DNA of 64,000 nt from Acidobacteriota bacterium (GCA_021780315.1 JAJXYY010000042.1:434001-498000); one strand, 5' to 3'; positions 52,908 to 61,854 are shown, counted from the stretch's first letter. A program made the numbers and translations. Notes: generated by a model not told the origin, from the sequence alone.

Positions 52908-54255
52908 AGACCTTGCCTCCGACCATGACCTGCTGGGTTTTGTCGTTGAAGGTGACTTTCTGGCCGGTCTGGATGGCTGCGATGTTCATGCAGAGGGCAA
53001 CGGAGTGGCTGTAACCGGCTTCAATGCTGGCGTTGGGAGTTTTGCGGGAGCGGACGCACTCCATCCAGTTGCGGACGTTGGCGGAGGTCTGCGGGTCGGC
53101 TCCGGTGTTGGCGGAGGTTTCGGCCTTCTGGACGTCTTCGCTGAGCGAGAAGCTTTGTAACTGGTTTGGTTGCATTTTCATCTCGGCGGCGGCGCGTGCG
53201 GTGAGACCGCCATCGGGGGTGACGCGCTGCTTGTCCATATCCAACATGCCTCCGTTGGAGTAGTAGAGCTCTTTGACGCCACCGGCGGAGTTGGTGAAGC
53301 GGGAGGAGTACTGGACCTGGAAGCCCTTGGTGAGGTCGTCCTCTGGGCCGTAGTCGAAGACCGCGGTCATGGTGTCCCAGTTTTTGCGGCCGTCGTGCCA
53401 GAGGTAGTTGCCACCGTTGGCGACTACGGAGCGGGGGTGGGGGTAGCCGCTGAACCAGTGGACGGTGTCGATCTGGTGGACCAACCATTGGTCGGGGATT
53501 CCGGAGGAGTAGGGCCAGAAGAGGCGGAACTCGAGGTACTTGCGGGGGTCGAAGGCCTCCTTGGGGAGGTCGAGCTGGTAGCGTCCCCAGTCGGTGTCTT
53601 CTTCCTTGAGGAGGGGGACGACGTCGGGGCGGCGCCAGCGTCCGGGCTGGTTGACGTTCCAGGTCATCTCGACCATGACGATGTCACCGAACTTGCCGGA
53701 TTTGATGTATTCGTAGGCTTTCTGGTAGCTGGGGGTGGAGCGGCGCTGGGTGCCTACCTGGACGATCTTGCCGGTTTTTTTGACGGCGGCGAGGAAGTTG
53801 CGGGCGTCCTTCATGGTGTGGGCGGTGGGCTTTTCGACGTAGGCGTCGCGGCCAGCGTTGACGGCTTCGATGCCGTGCTGGGCGTGCTGGAAGTCGGCGG
53901 TGGCGATGAGGACTGCGTCAACGTCCTTGCGGGCGTAGAGTTCGTCGTTGTTGCGGGCAGTGGTGACTTTGCTGCCGGTGACTTTCTCGATGTAGGCGAC
54001 GCCTTCGTCGCGGCGGCGGTTCCAGAGGTCGGAGACGGCGACGAGTTCGAAGTTGAGTTCCTTGGCGTGCTGGTGGAAGCAGGGGATGAGGGCCTGCTTC
54101 ATGCGGTCTCCGCAGCCGACGACGCCTACGCGGACGCGGTCGTTGGCGCCGATGATGCTGGCGTAACTGGTGGCGTTCCAGCTGACGGCGGTGGTGGCGA
54201 GCGCGGCGCTGCCGAGCTTGAGGAAGTCTCTGCGGTTGGTGTCTTGCGGGGTCAT
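52900..54255 (-). CDS. Gfo/Idh/MocA-family oxidoreductase with Tat signal
   Basis: NAD(P)-dependent sugar oxidoreductase family, 451 residues. MTPQDTNRRDFLKLGSAALA is a textbook Tat signal. The Rossmann fold starts VRVGVVGCGDRMKQA. VDAVLIATADFQHAQHGIEAV and DAYVEKPTAHTMKDARNFL (EKP motif with the catalytic Lys) follow, with GTQRRSTPSYQKA after it. The C-terminal domain has WLVHQIDTVHWFSGYPHPRS. Several exported members act as glycoside hydrolases or dehydrogenases using bound NAD; substrate unknown. First gene of the pair with DUF6807. Confidence 0.92.
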   Translation of the reverse strand: MTPQDTNRRDFLKLGSAALATTAVSWNATSYASIIGANDRVRVGVVGCGDRMKQALIPCFHQHAKELNFELVAVSDLWNRRRDEGVAYIEKVTGSKVTTARNNDELYARKDVDAVLIATADFQHAQHGIEAVNAGRDAYVEKPTAHTMKDARNFLAAVKKTGKIVQVGTQRRSTPSYQKAYEYIKSGKFGDIVMVEMTWNVNQPGRWRRPDVVPLLKEEDTDWGRYQLDLPKEAFDPRKYLEFRLFWPYSSGIPDQWLVHQIDTVHWFSGYPHPRSVVANGGNYLWHDGRKNWDTMTAVFDYGPEDDLTKGFQVQYSSRFTNSAGGVKELYYSNGGMLDMDKQRVTPDGGLTARAAAEMKMQPNQLQSFSLSEDVQKAETSANTGADPQTSANVRNWMECVRSRKTPNASIEAGYSHSVALCMNIAAIQTGQKVTFNDKTQQVMVGGKVYA

Positions 54256-54484
54256 TGGGGCTCCTCGGGAGTTGCTGTATCGAATGAGTTTCAGCAGAGG
54301 ACCGGAAAAAGCCGGGTTCGGCTGCGTGCGAAAGTGTACAAAGTTGCGACGGCGTTGTCTTGTGAAATCGACAAAAAGGTTCGACCAATTTTGATGGGAT
54401 GGGGGTGGGAGGAGATTTGGAGGGGGTGTTTTGGGTGGACAGCTTGTGGAGATTTTGGTGGCTGGGGGTGGTGTTTGAGAGGGG

Positions 54485-55909
54485 TTAGCTGGCGAAGGCT
54501 AGTTGGACGAGGAGGATGGCGTTGAGGGTGAGGATGATGGCGACGGAGACCCATCCGGCGATGCGAGTGCGGAAGGCGCTGACGAAGGTGTCCATGACGG
54601 AGCGGCGGCTGGTGAGGAGCAGGAGGGGGATGAGGGCGAATGGGAGGGCGAAGCTGAGGACGACCTGGGAGAAGATGAGGATGCGGAGGGGGTCGAGACC
54701 GATGGCGATGATGACGATGGCGGGGATGATGGTGATGAGGCGGCGGAGGAAGATGGGGAACTTGATATCGAGGAAGCCCTCGATGATGACCTGGCCGGCC
54801 ATGACTCCGACGGTGGAGGAGGAGAGGCCGGAGCAGAGGAGGGCGACGGCAAAGACGGTGGCGGCGGCGGGGCCGAGCAAGGGGCCGAGGGTGCGGTAGG
54901 CCTGTTCGACGTCGGTGACGACGGCTCCGTGGTGGGAGAAGGCGACGGCGGCCATGACGATCATGGCGGAGTTGATGAGCCAGGCACCGTTCATGGCGAC
55001 GAAGACATCGATGAGTTCGAAGCGGAGGTAGGCGCGGCGGCGGGAGTGGCCTTTGACGTGGGGGACGGAGGTGACTTGCTTGAGGCGTGGCTGGACCAGG
55101 GCGGAGTGGAGGTAGATGACGTGGGGCATGACAGTGGCGCCCAACATGCTGACGGCGATGTAGATGCTCTGGTGGAGGGCCTGGGGGTTGGCGGTGGCGA
55201 AGGTGGGGATGAGGGTGTGGAAGGCGGCGAGGTGCCAGTCGGGGTGGACGAGGAAGACCTCGAAGCCGTAGCAGAGGCCGATGATGCCGACGAAGAACAT
55301 GATGACGCGTTCGAGCCACTGGTAGCCGGCGAGGTCGAGGGCGAGGATGAGGAAGACGGCGACCGCGGAGACGAGGGCGGCGGCGAGAAGGGTCTGGGTG
55401 CGGGACCATCCGTGAGCGAGCAGGAATGGGCCGACGAGGAGGTAGAGGCCGAGGGCGGCGCCGAGGAATTCGGCGAGGTCGGTGGCGATGGCGGCGATCT
55501 CGGCGGCGAGCCAGAGGGTGATGGTGGTGGGACGGGAGAAGTATTTGCGGCAGTTCTGGGGGAGGGTGAGGCCAGTGACGATGCCTAGTTTGGCGGAGAG
55601 GTACTGGATGAGGATGGCCATGGCGTTGGACCAGAGGAGCACCCAGAGTAGGCGATAGCCAAAGCGGCTGCCGCCTTCGATATTGGTGGCGAAGTTGCCG
55701 GGGTCGATGTAGGCGACGGAGGCGACGAAGGCGGGACCGAAGTAGGTCCACATCTGATTGCGGCGGAAGCCGAGGTTGTGGGGGGTGGCGACGGTGCTGG
55801 AGGCGGTGATGATGGTGGCGGGGGACTCGTCCAGTGGGGGGCCGACCAGTTCCTGATGGAGTGGTGTGGTGTTGGCTGCGTCGGTCTGGGCGGTACGGGA
55901 GTCAGCCAT
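54485..55909 (-). CDS. mntH: Nramp-family divalent metal (Mn2+) transporter
   Basis: Proton-coupled Mn/Fe importer, 474 residues from MADSRTAQT. A hydrophilic N-terminus of about 50 residues precedes 11 or so membrane helices. The metal site DPGNFATNIEGGSRFGY in helix 1 is the DPGN motif. Helix 6 has LGATVMPHVIYLHSALVQ (the MPH motif). SSSTVGVMAGQVIIEGFL is also conserved. It diverges from mntR, with two MntR-type operators between the start codons. The frame is open to 56026, through the operators, so 55909 is the sensible start. Confidence 0.95.
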   Translation of the reverse strand: MADSRTAQTDAANTTPLHQELVGPPLDESPATIITASSTVATPHNLGFRRNQMWTYFGPAFVASVAYIDPGNFATNIEGGSRFGYRLLWVLLWSNAMAILIQYLSAKLGIVTGLTLPQNCRKYFSRPTTITLWLAAEIAAIATDLAEFLGAALGLYLLVGPFLLAHGWSRTQTLLAAALVSAVAVFLILALDLAGYQWLERVIMFFVGIIGLCYGFEVFLVHPDWHLAAFHTLIPTFATANPQALHQSIYIAVSMLGATVMPHVIYLHSALVQPRLKQVTSVPHVKGHSRRRAYLRFELIDVFVAMNGAWLINSAMIVMAAVAFSHHGAVVTDVEQAYRTLGPLLGPAAATVFAVALLCSGLSSSTVGVMAGQVIIEGFLDIKFPIFLRRLITIIPAIVIIAIGLDPLRILIFSQVVLSFALPFALIPLLLLTSRRSVMDTFVSAFRTRIAGWVSVAIILTLNAILLVQLAFAS

Positions 55910-55978
55910 TGCGCTCCGTGGGGTTGATCTGGAGCTGCGCGGGGGTAGCTGGAGGGTGGCTGGGGCGCAGGTCCGGAG

Positions 55979-56009
55979 TTTAGGTTTACCTAATTTAGGT
56001 ATACCTAAA
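55979..56009. promoter_or_regulatory. Two adjacent MntR/DtxR-type operators
   Basis: TTTAGGTATACCTAAA at 55994-56009 is a perfect 16-bp palindrome. TTAGGTTTACCTAA at 55980-55993 is the same half-site pair with an imperfect centre, directly abutting it. They lie between the mntH start (55909, minus) and the mntR start (56061, plus). This is the TTTAGG-CCTAAA form bound by DtxR/MntR repressors, so MntR probably represses both genes when Mn is ample. Confidence 0.85.
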
Positions 56010-56060
56010 TAGCAATTATGAGTCAAACTGGTGGGGACGTTGTAGACGGGGAGCGCAGCA

Positions 56061-56753
56061 ATGGCAGCAGGTAGGCGAGGGGATGTACATAGCGAGTCGA
56101 TCGATAATTATTTGAAGGCGGTGCTGTCTCTGGGTGGGCCGGAGGAGCAGCGGGTGACGAGTACTTCGCTGGCGGAGCGGCTGGGGGTGGCACCGGCATC
56201 GGTGACGAATATGCTGCAGAAGCTGGCGGCGGCGGAGACTCCGCTGGTGGAGTATGAGCGGCACAAGGGGGTTCGGCTGTCGGCGGCGGGGCGGCGGCGG
56301 GCGCTGGAGGTGGTGCGGCATCATCGGTTGATTGAGACGTTTTTGTATGAGGTGCTGGATTATCCGATTGAAGAGGTGCATGAGGAGGCGGAGCGGCTGG
56401 AGCACTTTATCTCGGAGCGGTTTGAGGAGCGGATTGCGGCGAAGCTGGGGCATCCGAAGATTGATCCGCATGGGCATTCGATCCCGACGATGGAGGGCGA
56501 GATGCCGCGGCGGGAGTCGATTGTGCTGGCGGAGGTGATGGGGGTGGGGACGTATGTGGTGGAGAGCGTGTCGGACCGGGATGCGGAGCGTCTGCGACAG
56601 TTGGAGGCGAGCGGGATCACGGTGGGGGCTCGGCTGGAGGTAAGGCGGGGGAGCGCGGCGGAGGGGTACACGGTGCGGGTAGGGCGGGGGTTGGGGGATG
56701 TGGAGGTTTCAGGGGAGACGGCGCGGGAGATACGGGTTGTGGTTGGTGGTTGA
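56061..56753 (+). CDS. mntR: DtxR/MntR-family metal-dependent transcriptional regulator
   Basis: 230 residues. An N-terminal winged helix (SIDNYLKAVLSLGG; TSTSLAERLGVAPASVTNML) is followed by the dimerisation/metal domain: LVEYERHKGVRLSAAGRRRA, VVRHHRLIETFLYEVL, EEAERLEHFISERFEERIA, and HPKIDPHGHSIPT. The His and Glu ligands of the DtxR metal sites are visible (RHHRLIE; H-x-x-E-x-x-x-L). A C-terminal FeoA/SH3-like domain (about 150-225) is present. It diverges from mntH with shared operators. Named MntR from context; Fe-responsive activity cannot be excluded. Confidence 0.92.
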   Translation: MAAGRRGDVHSESIDNYLKAVLSLGGPEEQRVTSTSLAERLGVAPASVTNMLQKLAAAETPLVEYERHKGVRLSAAGRRRALEVVRHHRLIETFLYEVLDYPIEEVHEEAERLEHFISERFEERIAAKLGHPKIDPHGHSIPTMEGEMPRRESIVLAEVMGVGTYVVESVSDRDAERLRQLEASGITVGARLEVRRGSAAEGYTVRVGRGLGDVEVSGETAREIRVVVGG

Positions 56754-56982
56754 GGGTGGAGTGGTGGGGCGAAAGCGGGTCCTCCGCTGCGCGAAGGATG
56801 ACGACTGAAAAGACAAGGCAAGGGCAACAGGGTAGAGGTTTACATTCCCACACATTCCGCGGTGAGGCTGCGGCATGTATGGGGCACCCGGGCGGTAGTG
56901 GCGGGATGGAGGTGGTTGGTTTGACTCTGGTGGCTGGGTTGCCTAGGCTCGGAGGAGGACTTTGGGAGAGGGCGTCGAGGAT
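56754..56982. other. Repeat-rich intergenic region before purD
   Basis: Holds the 25-base element also found at 18222-18246 (here 56778-56802), a short CAAGGGCAAC run and the 63-bp element at 56831-56893 that recurs twice near 61.7 kb. No gene. The last 40 bases carry the purD ribosome site (CGAGGAT). Confidence 0.7.
56831..56893 (+). repeat. 63-bp dispersed repeat, copy 1
   Basis: Begins GGTAGAGGTTTACATTCCC and ends GGGGCACCCGGGC. It differs at only two positions from the copies at 61614-61676 and 61733-61795. It is followed by GGTAGTGGC. Confidence 0.9.
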
Positions 56983-58281
56983 ATGAAGGTATTGGTGATT
57001 GGTGGTGGTGGCCGGGAGCATGCGTTGGTGTGGGCTTTGGGGAAGAGTGCGCGGGTGAGCGAGGTGGTGTGTGCGCCAGGCAATGGCGGGATTGCGGCGA
57101 TGGCTCGGTGCTTGGCGGTGGATGTGAATGATCTGGCCGCGATGGTGGCGGTGGTGGAGGCGGAGCGTCCGGGGCTGACGGTGGTGGGGCCGGAGGTGCC
57201 GCTGTCGCTGGGGATTGTGGATGCGCTGCAGGAGCGGGGGCTGCGGGTGTTTGGACCGACGCAGGCGGCGGCGATGCTGGAGAGCAGCAAGGCGTTTGCG
57301 AAGGAGTTTATGCGGCGGAACGATATACCGACGGCGGAGTACGCGGTGTGCCGGACGCTGGATGAGGTGCGGGAGGAGTTGGCACGGTTCAGCGTGCCGG
57401 TGGTGGTAAAGGCGGATGGGCTGGCGGCGGGCAAGGGGGTGGTGATCTGTGCGACGCACGCGGAGGCGGTGGAGACGGCGGCGCAGATGTTCTCTGGTGC
57501 GCTGCTGGGGAGTGCGGTGGAGGAGTTGGTGCTGGAGGAGTTTCTGGAGGGGGAAGAGGTGTCGTTCTTTGCGCTGTGCGATGGGAGCCATGCGGTGGCG
57601 ATGGCGATGGCACAGGACCACAAGCGGGTGGGCGAGGGGGATACGGGGCCGAATACGGGCGGGATGGGCGCGTACTCCACGGATGGACTGGTGGATGGGG
57701 CGATGCGGGAGTGGATGACGCAACGGGTGGCGCAGCGGGTGGTGGATGGGATGCGAGCGCAGGGGGAACCGTTCCGGGGGATTCTGTTTTGCGGGATGAT
57801 GATGACGGCGCGTGGGCCGATGGTGCTGGAGTTCAATACGCGGTTTGGTGATCCGGAGACGCAGGCGATGCTGCTGCGGATGGAGACGGATGTGATGGAG
57901 TTGTTCGATGCGTCGATTGACGGGACGGCGGAACGGCTGGAGGTGAAGATGAAGCCGGGGGCGAGTGTGTGCGTGATTGCGGCGAGTGGGGGGTATCCGG
58001 GGGCGTATCGGTCGGGGAAGGTGATCCATGCAGTAGGCGGGCTTGCGGGGTTGAATGCGGTGGATGGGCGTGGGGAGGTGTTTGTGTTCCACTCGGGCAC
58101 GGCGTTGAAGGATGGGGAGTTGGTTTCGGCCGGCGGTCGGGTGCTGGGGGTGACGGCGGCAGCGGGCGATCTGGAGGGTGCGCTGGAGCTGGCGTATGGG
58201 GCTTTGGGGAAGATCTCGTTTGACGGGATGCAGTACCGGCGGGATATTGGGTGGCGGGCGTTGGCGAAGGAACGGGGCTAG
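56983..58281 (+). CDS. purD: Phosphoribosylamine-glycine ligase
   Basis: Second step of purine synthesis, an ATP-grasp enzyme of 432 residues. It begins MKVLVIGGGGREHALVWAL. Further motifs: CAPGNGGIA, VVGPEVPLSLGIVDAL, FGPTQAAAMLESSKAFAKEF, VVVKADGLAAGKGVVI, EEFLEGEEVSFFALCDG, GDTGPNTGGMGAYS, GILFCGMMMTARGPMVLEFN, and RFGDPETQAML. The frame opens 7 codons earlier, but MKVLVIG is the conserved start. Alone in the window apart from purA at 32 kb. Confidence 0.97.
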   Translation: MKVLVIGGGGREHALVWALGKSARVSEVVCAPGNGGIAAMARCLAVDVNDLAAMVAVVEAERPGLTVVGPEVPLSLGIVDALQERGLRVFGPTQAAAMLESSKAFAKEFMRRNDIPTAEYAVCRTLDEVREELARFSVPVVVKADGLAAGKGVVICATHAEAVETAAQMFSGALLGSAVEELVLEEFLEGEEVSFFALCDGSHAVAMAMAQDHKRVGEGDTGPNTGGMGAYSTDGLVDGAMREWMTQRVAQRVVDGMRAQGEPFRGILFCGMMMTARGPMVLEFNTRFGDPETQAMLLRMETDVMELFDASIDGTAERLEVKMKPGASVCVIAASGGYPGAYRSGKVIHAVGGLAGLNAVDGRGEVFVFHSGTALKDGELVSAGGRVLGVTAAAGDLEGALELAYGALGKISFDGMQYRRDIGWRALAKERG

Positions 58282-58347
58282 CGGGAGACTGTTGCGGACC
58301 GGGCTGGTTTTTGACTTGGTGCGGAGTATGCACTAAAGTTGGCTGCC

Positions 58348-59268
58348 ATGCGGAAGATGATTGCGATATCAGTGATGTGTGGGTTGGCTGCGGTATGGGG
58401 TGGGGTCTCGTTGGCACAGACGGGTGCCGGTAGCGGGCAGCGGCCTGCGATAACGGGCATCGCGTTTATGCGGGTGTATGCTGCGGACCGAGATGCGTCG
58501 GCGGCGTTTTACGATCATGATTTGGGATTTGTGCGGGAGCAGGGCAAGGCGTTCGACCGGTATGCGGTGAGCGAGTCGCAGTGGGTGGAGGTGGCACCGC
58601 TTCCCTCCCCTGCACCGGCGGCGCGGCTGGCGGCGGTGGGCTTTACGACGCGGGATGCAGCGGGATTGGAGCGGTATCTGCGGGGGCATGGGGTGGAGAT
58701 CGTGGAGGCGCGGTCGCATGGTGCGTTTGCGGTGCGGGACCCGGAGGGCAACCTGATCTATTTTGTGCAGACGGGTGTGGGCAAGGTTCCGGCGAAGGAG
58801 TTTTCTGCGCGTGCGAGTGCGAAGCGGATGATCCATGTTGGATTTGCGGTGCAGTCGACGGCGGCGGAGGACCGGTTTTACCGGGAGATACTGGGGTTCA
58901 AGCCGAACTGGTATGGTGGGCACAAGGAGGGCACGACGGACTGGGTGAGTCTGCAGGTGCCGGAGGGGTCGGACTGGCTGGAGTACATGCTGAATGGGGG
59001 TCCGCATCCGGATGCAAAGCAGTTGGGCGTGATGGATCACTTTTCGCTGGGGGTGGCGCAGATGAGCAGCGTGGTGGATGCGCTGGCGAAGAATGGATGT
59101 ACGAGTGCGAACTGCCGGAAGTCGCAGATGGGACTGGATGGGAAGGTGCAGCTGAATGTGTTCGATCCGGACCTGACGCGGGTGGAGTTTATGGAGTTCA
59201 AGCCATCGGGGACGACGTGCTGCTCGCCGATACTGGGCAAGCTGCCGACGGAAGTGGAAGAGCAGTAG
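58348..59268 (+). CDS. Exported VOC (glyoxalase/bleomycin-resistance fold) protein
   Basis: 306 residues with a signal peptide (MRKMIAISVMCGLAAVWGGV, cleaved near 26). Two VOC modules follow: the first from ITGIAFMRVYAADRDASAAFY to NLIYFVQTG, the second from RMIHVGFAVQSTAAEDRFYRE to FDPDLTRVEFMEF. Possible metal ligands are His in GFAV-type starts (H at MIHVGF, DHFSLG) and the Glu of VEFMEF. An exported VOC protein is uncommon. It lies upstream of a Tat-exported sugar isomerase-like gene (38 bases apart), and both may be co-transcribed. Confidence 0.82.
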   Translation: MRKMIAISVMCGLAAVWGGVSLAQTGAGSGQRPAITGIAFMRVYAADRDASAAFYDHDLGFVREQGKAFDRYAVSESQWVEVAPLPSPAPAARLAAVGFTTRDAAGLERYLRGHGVEIVEARSHGAFAVRDPEGNLIYFVQTGVGKVPAKEFSARASAKRMIHVGFAVQSTAAEDRFYREILGFKPNWYGGHKEGTTDWVSLQVPEGSDWLEYMLNGGPHPDAKQLGVMDHFSLGVAQMSSVVDALAKNGCTSANCRKSQMGLDGKVQLNVFDPDLTRVEFMEFKPSGTTCCSPILGKLPTEVEEQ

Positions 59269-59306
59269 CAGGCTGGCTGCGATGCAGCGGAGAGGAATTT
59301 GTAACC

Positions 59307-60173
59307 ATGATGGATCGTAGAGCGTTTGTGCGGTTGTCGGCGCTGGCGGCGGCGGCTGGATGTGTGGTTCGTACGCCGATGCAGGCGTGGGGCGCGAGCA
59401 GCGATATGCACTATGGGGTGCAACTGTTCATGGTTCGGCGGCAGGCGGTGGTGGACCTGGCGGCGGTGCTGCAGGGGATTCGGCAGGTGGGGTTTACGGA
59501 GGTGGAGCTGTATCCGGTGGTGTATAGCCATACGGCGGCGGAGTTGAAGAAGATGGTGGAGGATGCGGGACTGACGACGCCGGCGGCGCACTTCAACTAT
59601 GCGGGGCTGGAAGACAAGGTGGAGTATGGCCATGGGCTGGGGCTGAAGTACTTTGTGTGTCCGATGCTGCCGGAGGCGCAGTGGGGGACGCTGGCGGGAT
59701 TTCGGCAGGCGGCGGAGTTGTTTAACCGGGTGGGAGCGAAGTGCAAGGCTGCGGGGATGGAGTTCTGCTTCCATAACCATTGCTATGAGTTTCGTCCGAT
59801 GGAGGGGAGTACGGGGTTTGCGGAGTTGATGCAGCATACGGATGCGAAGCTGGTAAAGCTGGAGTTCGATATGTACTGGCTGGCGCAGGCGGGACAGGAT
59901 CCGCTGGCGATGCTGAAGAAGTATGCGAACCGGGTGCGGCTGATCCATATGAAGGACCGAGTGGCTGGGGCTCCGACGGGGTATGACATGGGGAAGGTGG
60001 CGGAACACTTTACGGAGCTGGGTAAGGGTTCGCTGAATTGGACGGTGCTGCTGGCGCAGGCGAAGGCGCAGGGAGTTCGGCATGCGTTTCTGGACCAGGA
60101 CGAGACGGCGGGGCCAGTGATGGAGAGTATGCGGGAGAGTTTTGCTTATCTAAAGACGCTGCAGATTGGGTGA
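59307..60173 (+). CDS. Tat-exported sugar phosphate isomerase/epimerase-like TIM barrel
   Basis: 288 residues. MMDRRAFVRLSALAAAAG is a Tat-type signal. The AP_endonuc_2 TIM barrel follows: MHYGVQLFMVRR, IRQVGFTEVELYPV, GMEFCFHNHCYEFRPM, VKLEFDMYWLAQAGQ, RVRLIHMKD, and the C-terminal FLDQDET. The E, D, H, D metal ligands of xylose-isomerase-like proteins are in place. AGAGGA precedes the ATG. Substrate unknown; the exported forms are thought to act on oligosaccharide products. Confidence 0.88.
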   Translation: MMDRRAFVRLSALAAAAGCVVRTPMQAWGASSDMHYGVQLFMVRRQAVVDLAAVLQGIRQVGFTEVELYPVVYSHTAAELKKMVEDAGLTTPAAHFNYAGLEDKVEYGHGLGLKYFVCPMLPEAQWGTLAGFRQAAELFNRVGAKCKAAGMEFCFHNHCYEFRPMEGSTGFAELMQHTDAKLVKLEFDMYWLAQAGQDPLAMLKKYANRVRLIHMKDRVAGAPTGYDMGKVAEHFTELGKGSLNWTVLLAQAKAQGVRHAFLDQDETAGPVMESMRESFAYLKTLQIG

Positions 60174-60221
60174 TGCGGCGGGTTGATGACGGGATGAAGC
60201 AAGTGAGTTAGGATGGCAGCC

Positions 60222-61505
60222 ATGCGATTGGGCTGGATGTGGATGTGTGTGTTGGCGGGGATGGTGGGTGCCGGGGTGGCGGTGCAGGGACAACAGGCGT
60301 CAGCGAAGCGGGATGTATTGGCGAAGCCGGGGACGGTGGTTCCTGCGGGTGCGACGTATGTGGGGTCAGAGAGCTGCCGGGGCTGCCATACGAAGGCGTA
60401 TGACGGATGGAAGAAGACGCGGATGGCGAACGTGGTGCGCGATCCGAAGGAGCATCCGGAGGCGGTGGTGGCGGATTTTACGCATGCCGATCCGCTGGTG
60501 ACGTTTGATCTGAAGGATGTGGCATTTGTGTACGGGAGCAAGTGGAAGCAGCGATTTTTTACCAAGCGTGGCGATGACTACTATGCAGAACCGGCGCAGT
60601 GGGATGTGGCGAAGAAGCGTTGGCTGCCGTACCACGCGGAGGTAGGGGCGGACTGGTGGGTTCCGCTGTATGGGGCGAGCAACTTTGAGCGTCCTACGGG
60701 GCCGCTGTGCGATGGGTGCCACAGCGTGAACTACAACGTGGCGACCAAGCAGGTGACGGAGTGGAACGTGGGTTGCGAGAAGTGCCATGGGCCAGGGAGT
60801 GAGCATGTGAAGCATCCGCTGCGGACGAACATTGTGAACCCGGAGGAGCTGGACTATGTGCGGGGGAACGATACGTGCATCCAGTGCCATAGCCAGGGTC
60901 GTCCGATTGCAGGAGCCGGTTACAACGATGTGGGTGGGAAGCACTACGACTGGCCGGTGGGCTATACGGCTGGAGACCGGCTGGCGGATGTTTGGAAGCT
61001 GGAAGAGTTGAAGCCGGGGGTGACGAACTTCTTCCAGTATGCGGACATGACGGCGCACAAGAACCGGATGCAGGGCAACGACTTTGTGCAGAGCAATATG
61101 TATCACCGGACGTTACGTTGCTTCGACTGCCATGAGGTGCATAGCGATGCAAATGAGGCGAACCTGATTGCGGTAGGCAATGCGCTGTGTCTGCAATGCC
61201 ATGGCGCATCGGCGAAGAATGCAGCGGGGTTGCGAGGGACGGTGGTGGAGCATACGCACCATGCGGCCGGGAGCAAAGGTAGCGAGTGCGTGGCGTGCCA
61301 CATGCCGAAGATCGCGATCACGATAAAAGACAATAACGTGGCGAGCCATACGTTCCGGTTTATTACGCCGACGCTGACGGAACAGAGCGGCGTGCCGAAC
61401 CCTTGTACGAGTTGCCATAAGGATAAGGACAATGGGTGGGCGGCGAAGCAGTTGCAGGGGTGGGAGACGGAGTCGCCGTGGCGGATGGCGCAGCCTTTGA
61501 TGTAG
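60222..61505 (+). CDS. Octaheme c-type cytochrome, periplasmic
   Basis: 427 residues. A signal peptide (MRLGWMWMCVLAGMVGAGVAV) is followed by eight CxxCH haem motifs: CRGCH, CDGCH, CEKCH, CIQCH, CFDCH, CLQCH, CVACH and CTSCH. The conserved VGSESCRGCHTKAYDGW opening and WVPLYGASNFERPTGPLCDG, then CHSVNYN segments resemble cytochrome c554/multihaem proteins of Acidobacteria. No quinol dehydrogenase or nitrite reductase subunit is adjacent, so the redox partner is unknown. The ATG at 60222 has AGGA about ten bases upstream; 60213 is an alternative. Confidence 0.88.
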   Translation: MRLGWMWMCVLAGMVGAGVAVQGQQASAKRDVLAKPGTVVPAGATYVGSESCRGCHTKAYDGWKKTRMANVVRDPKEHPEAVVADFTHADPLVTFDLKDVAFVYGSKWKQRFFTKRGDDYYAEPAQWDVAKKRWLPYHAEVGADWWVPLYGASNFERPTGPLCDGCHSVNYNVATKQVTEWNVGCEKCHGPGSEHVKHPLRTNIVNPEELDYVRGNDTCIQCHSQGRPIAGAGYNDVGGKHYDWPVGYTAGDRLADVWKLEELKPGVTNFFQYADMTAHKNRMQGNDFVQSNMYHRTLRCFDCHEVHSDANEANLIAVGNALCLQCHGASAKNAAGLRGTVVEHTHHAAGSKGSECVACHMPKIAITIKDNNVASHTFRFITPTLTEQSGVPNPCTSCHKDKDNGWAAKQLQGWETESPWRMAQPLM

Positions 61506-61508
61506 GCC

Positions 61509-61561
61509 GGGGCTAAAGCCCCTTTTGTTGGTGGCGGGTTTCACAGGGCTGAAGCCCTGTG
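61509..61561 (+). terminator. Paired hairpins after the cytochrome gene
   Basis: GGGGC-TAAA-GCCCC followed by TTTT (61509-61526) starts three bases after the stop. A second 9-bp hairpin (CACAGGGCT-GA-AGCCCTGTG, 61542-61561) follows. The first is a plausible terminator. Confidence 0.7.
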
Positions 61562-61827
61562 CTCCCACCTTTTATGGCGAGGGCAAAGGCAACAGCAACG
61601 GCAAAGGCGACGGGGTAGAGGTTTACATTCCCACACATTCCGCGATGGGGCTGCGGCATGTATGGGGCACCCGGGCTGTGCTCCCACACTTTATGGCGAG
61701 GGCAACGGCAACAGCAAGGGCAAAAGCAACGGGGTAGAGGTTTACATTCCCACACATTCCGCGATGGGGCTGCGGCATGTATGGGGCACCCGGGCTGTGG
61801 TCCCACCCTTCACGGCAAGGGCAAAGG
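61562..61827 (+). repeat. Two 119-bp units of a composite intergenic repeat
   Basis: Each unit has a CTCCCAC-TTTATGGCGAGGGCAA head, a GGCAAC/GGCAAA-rich run and the 63-bp element (61614-61676 and 61733-61795). The two units are offset by 119 bases and nearly identical. A third, partial head (TCCCACCCTTCACGGCAAGG) follows. The region contains no credible gene. Confidence 0.9.
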
Positions 61828-61854
61828 AAAAGCCCGGCTGGGTGCCGGGCTTTT
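61828..61854. terminator. Bidirectional terminator after fabF
   Basis: AAAAGCCCGGC-TGGGT-GCCGGGCTTTT, symmetrical with A and T tracts. 21 bases from the fabF stop on the minus strand. Confidence 0.95.
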
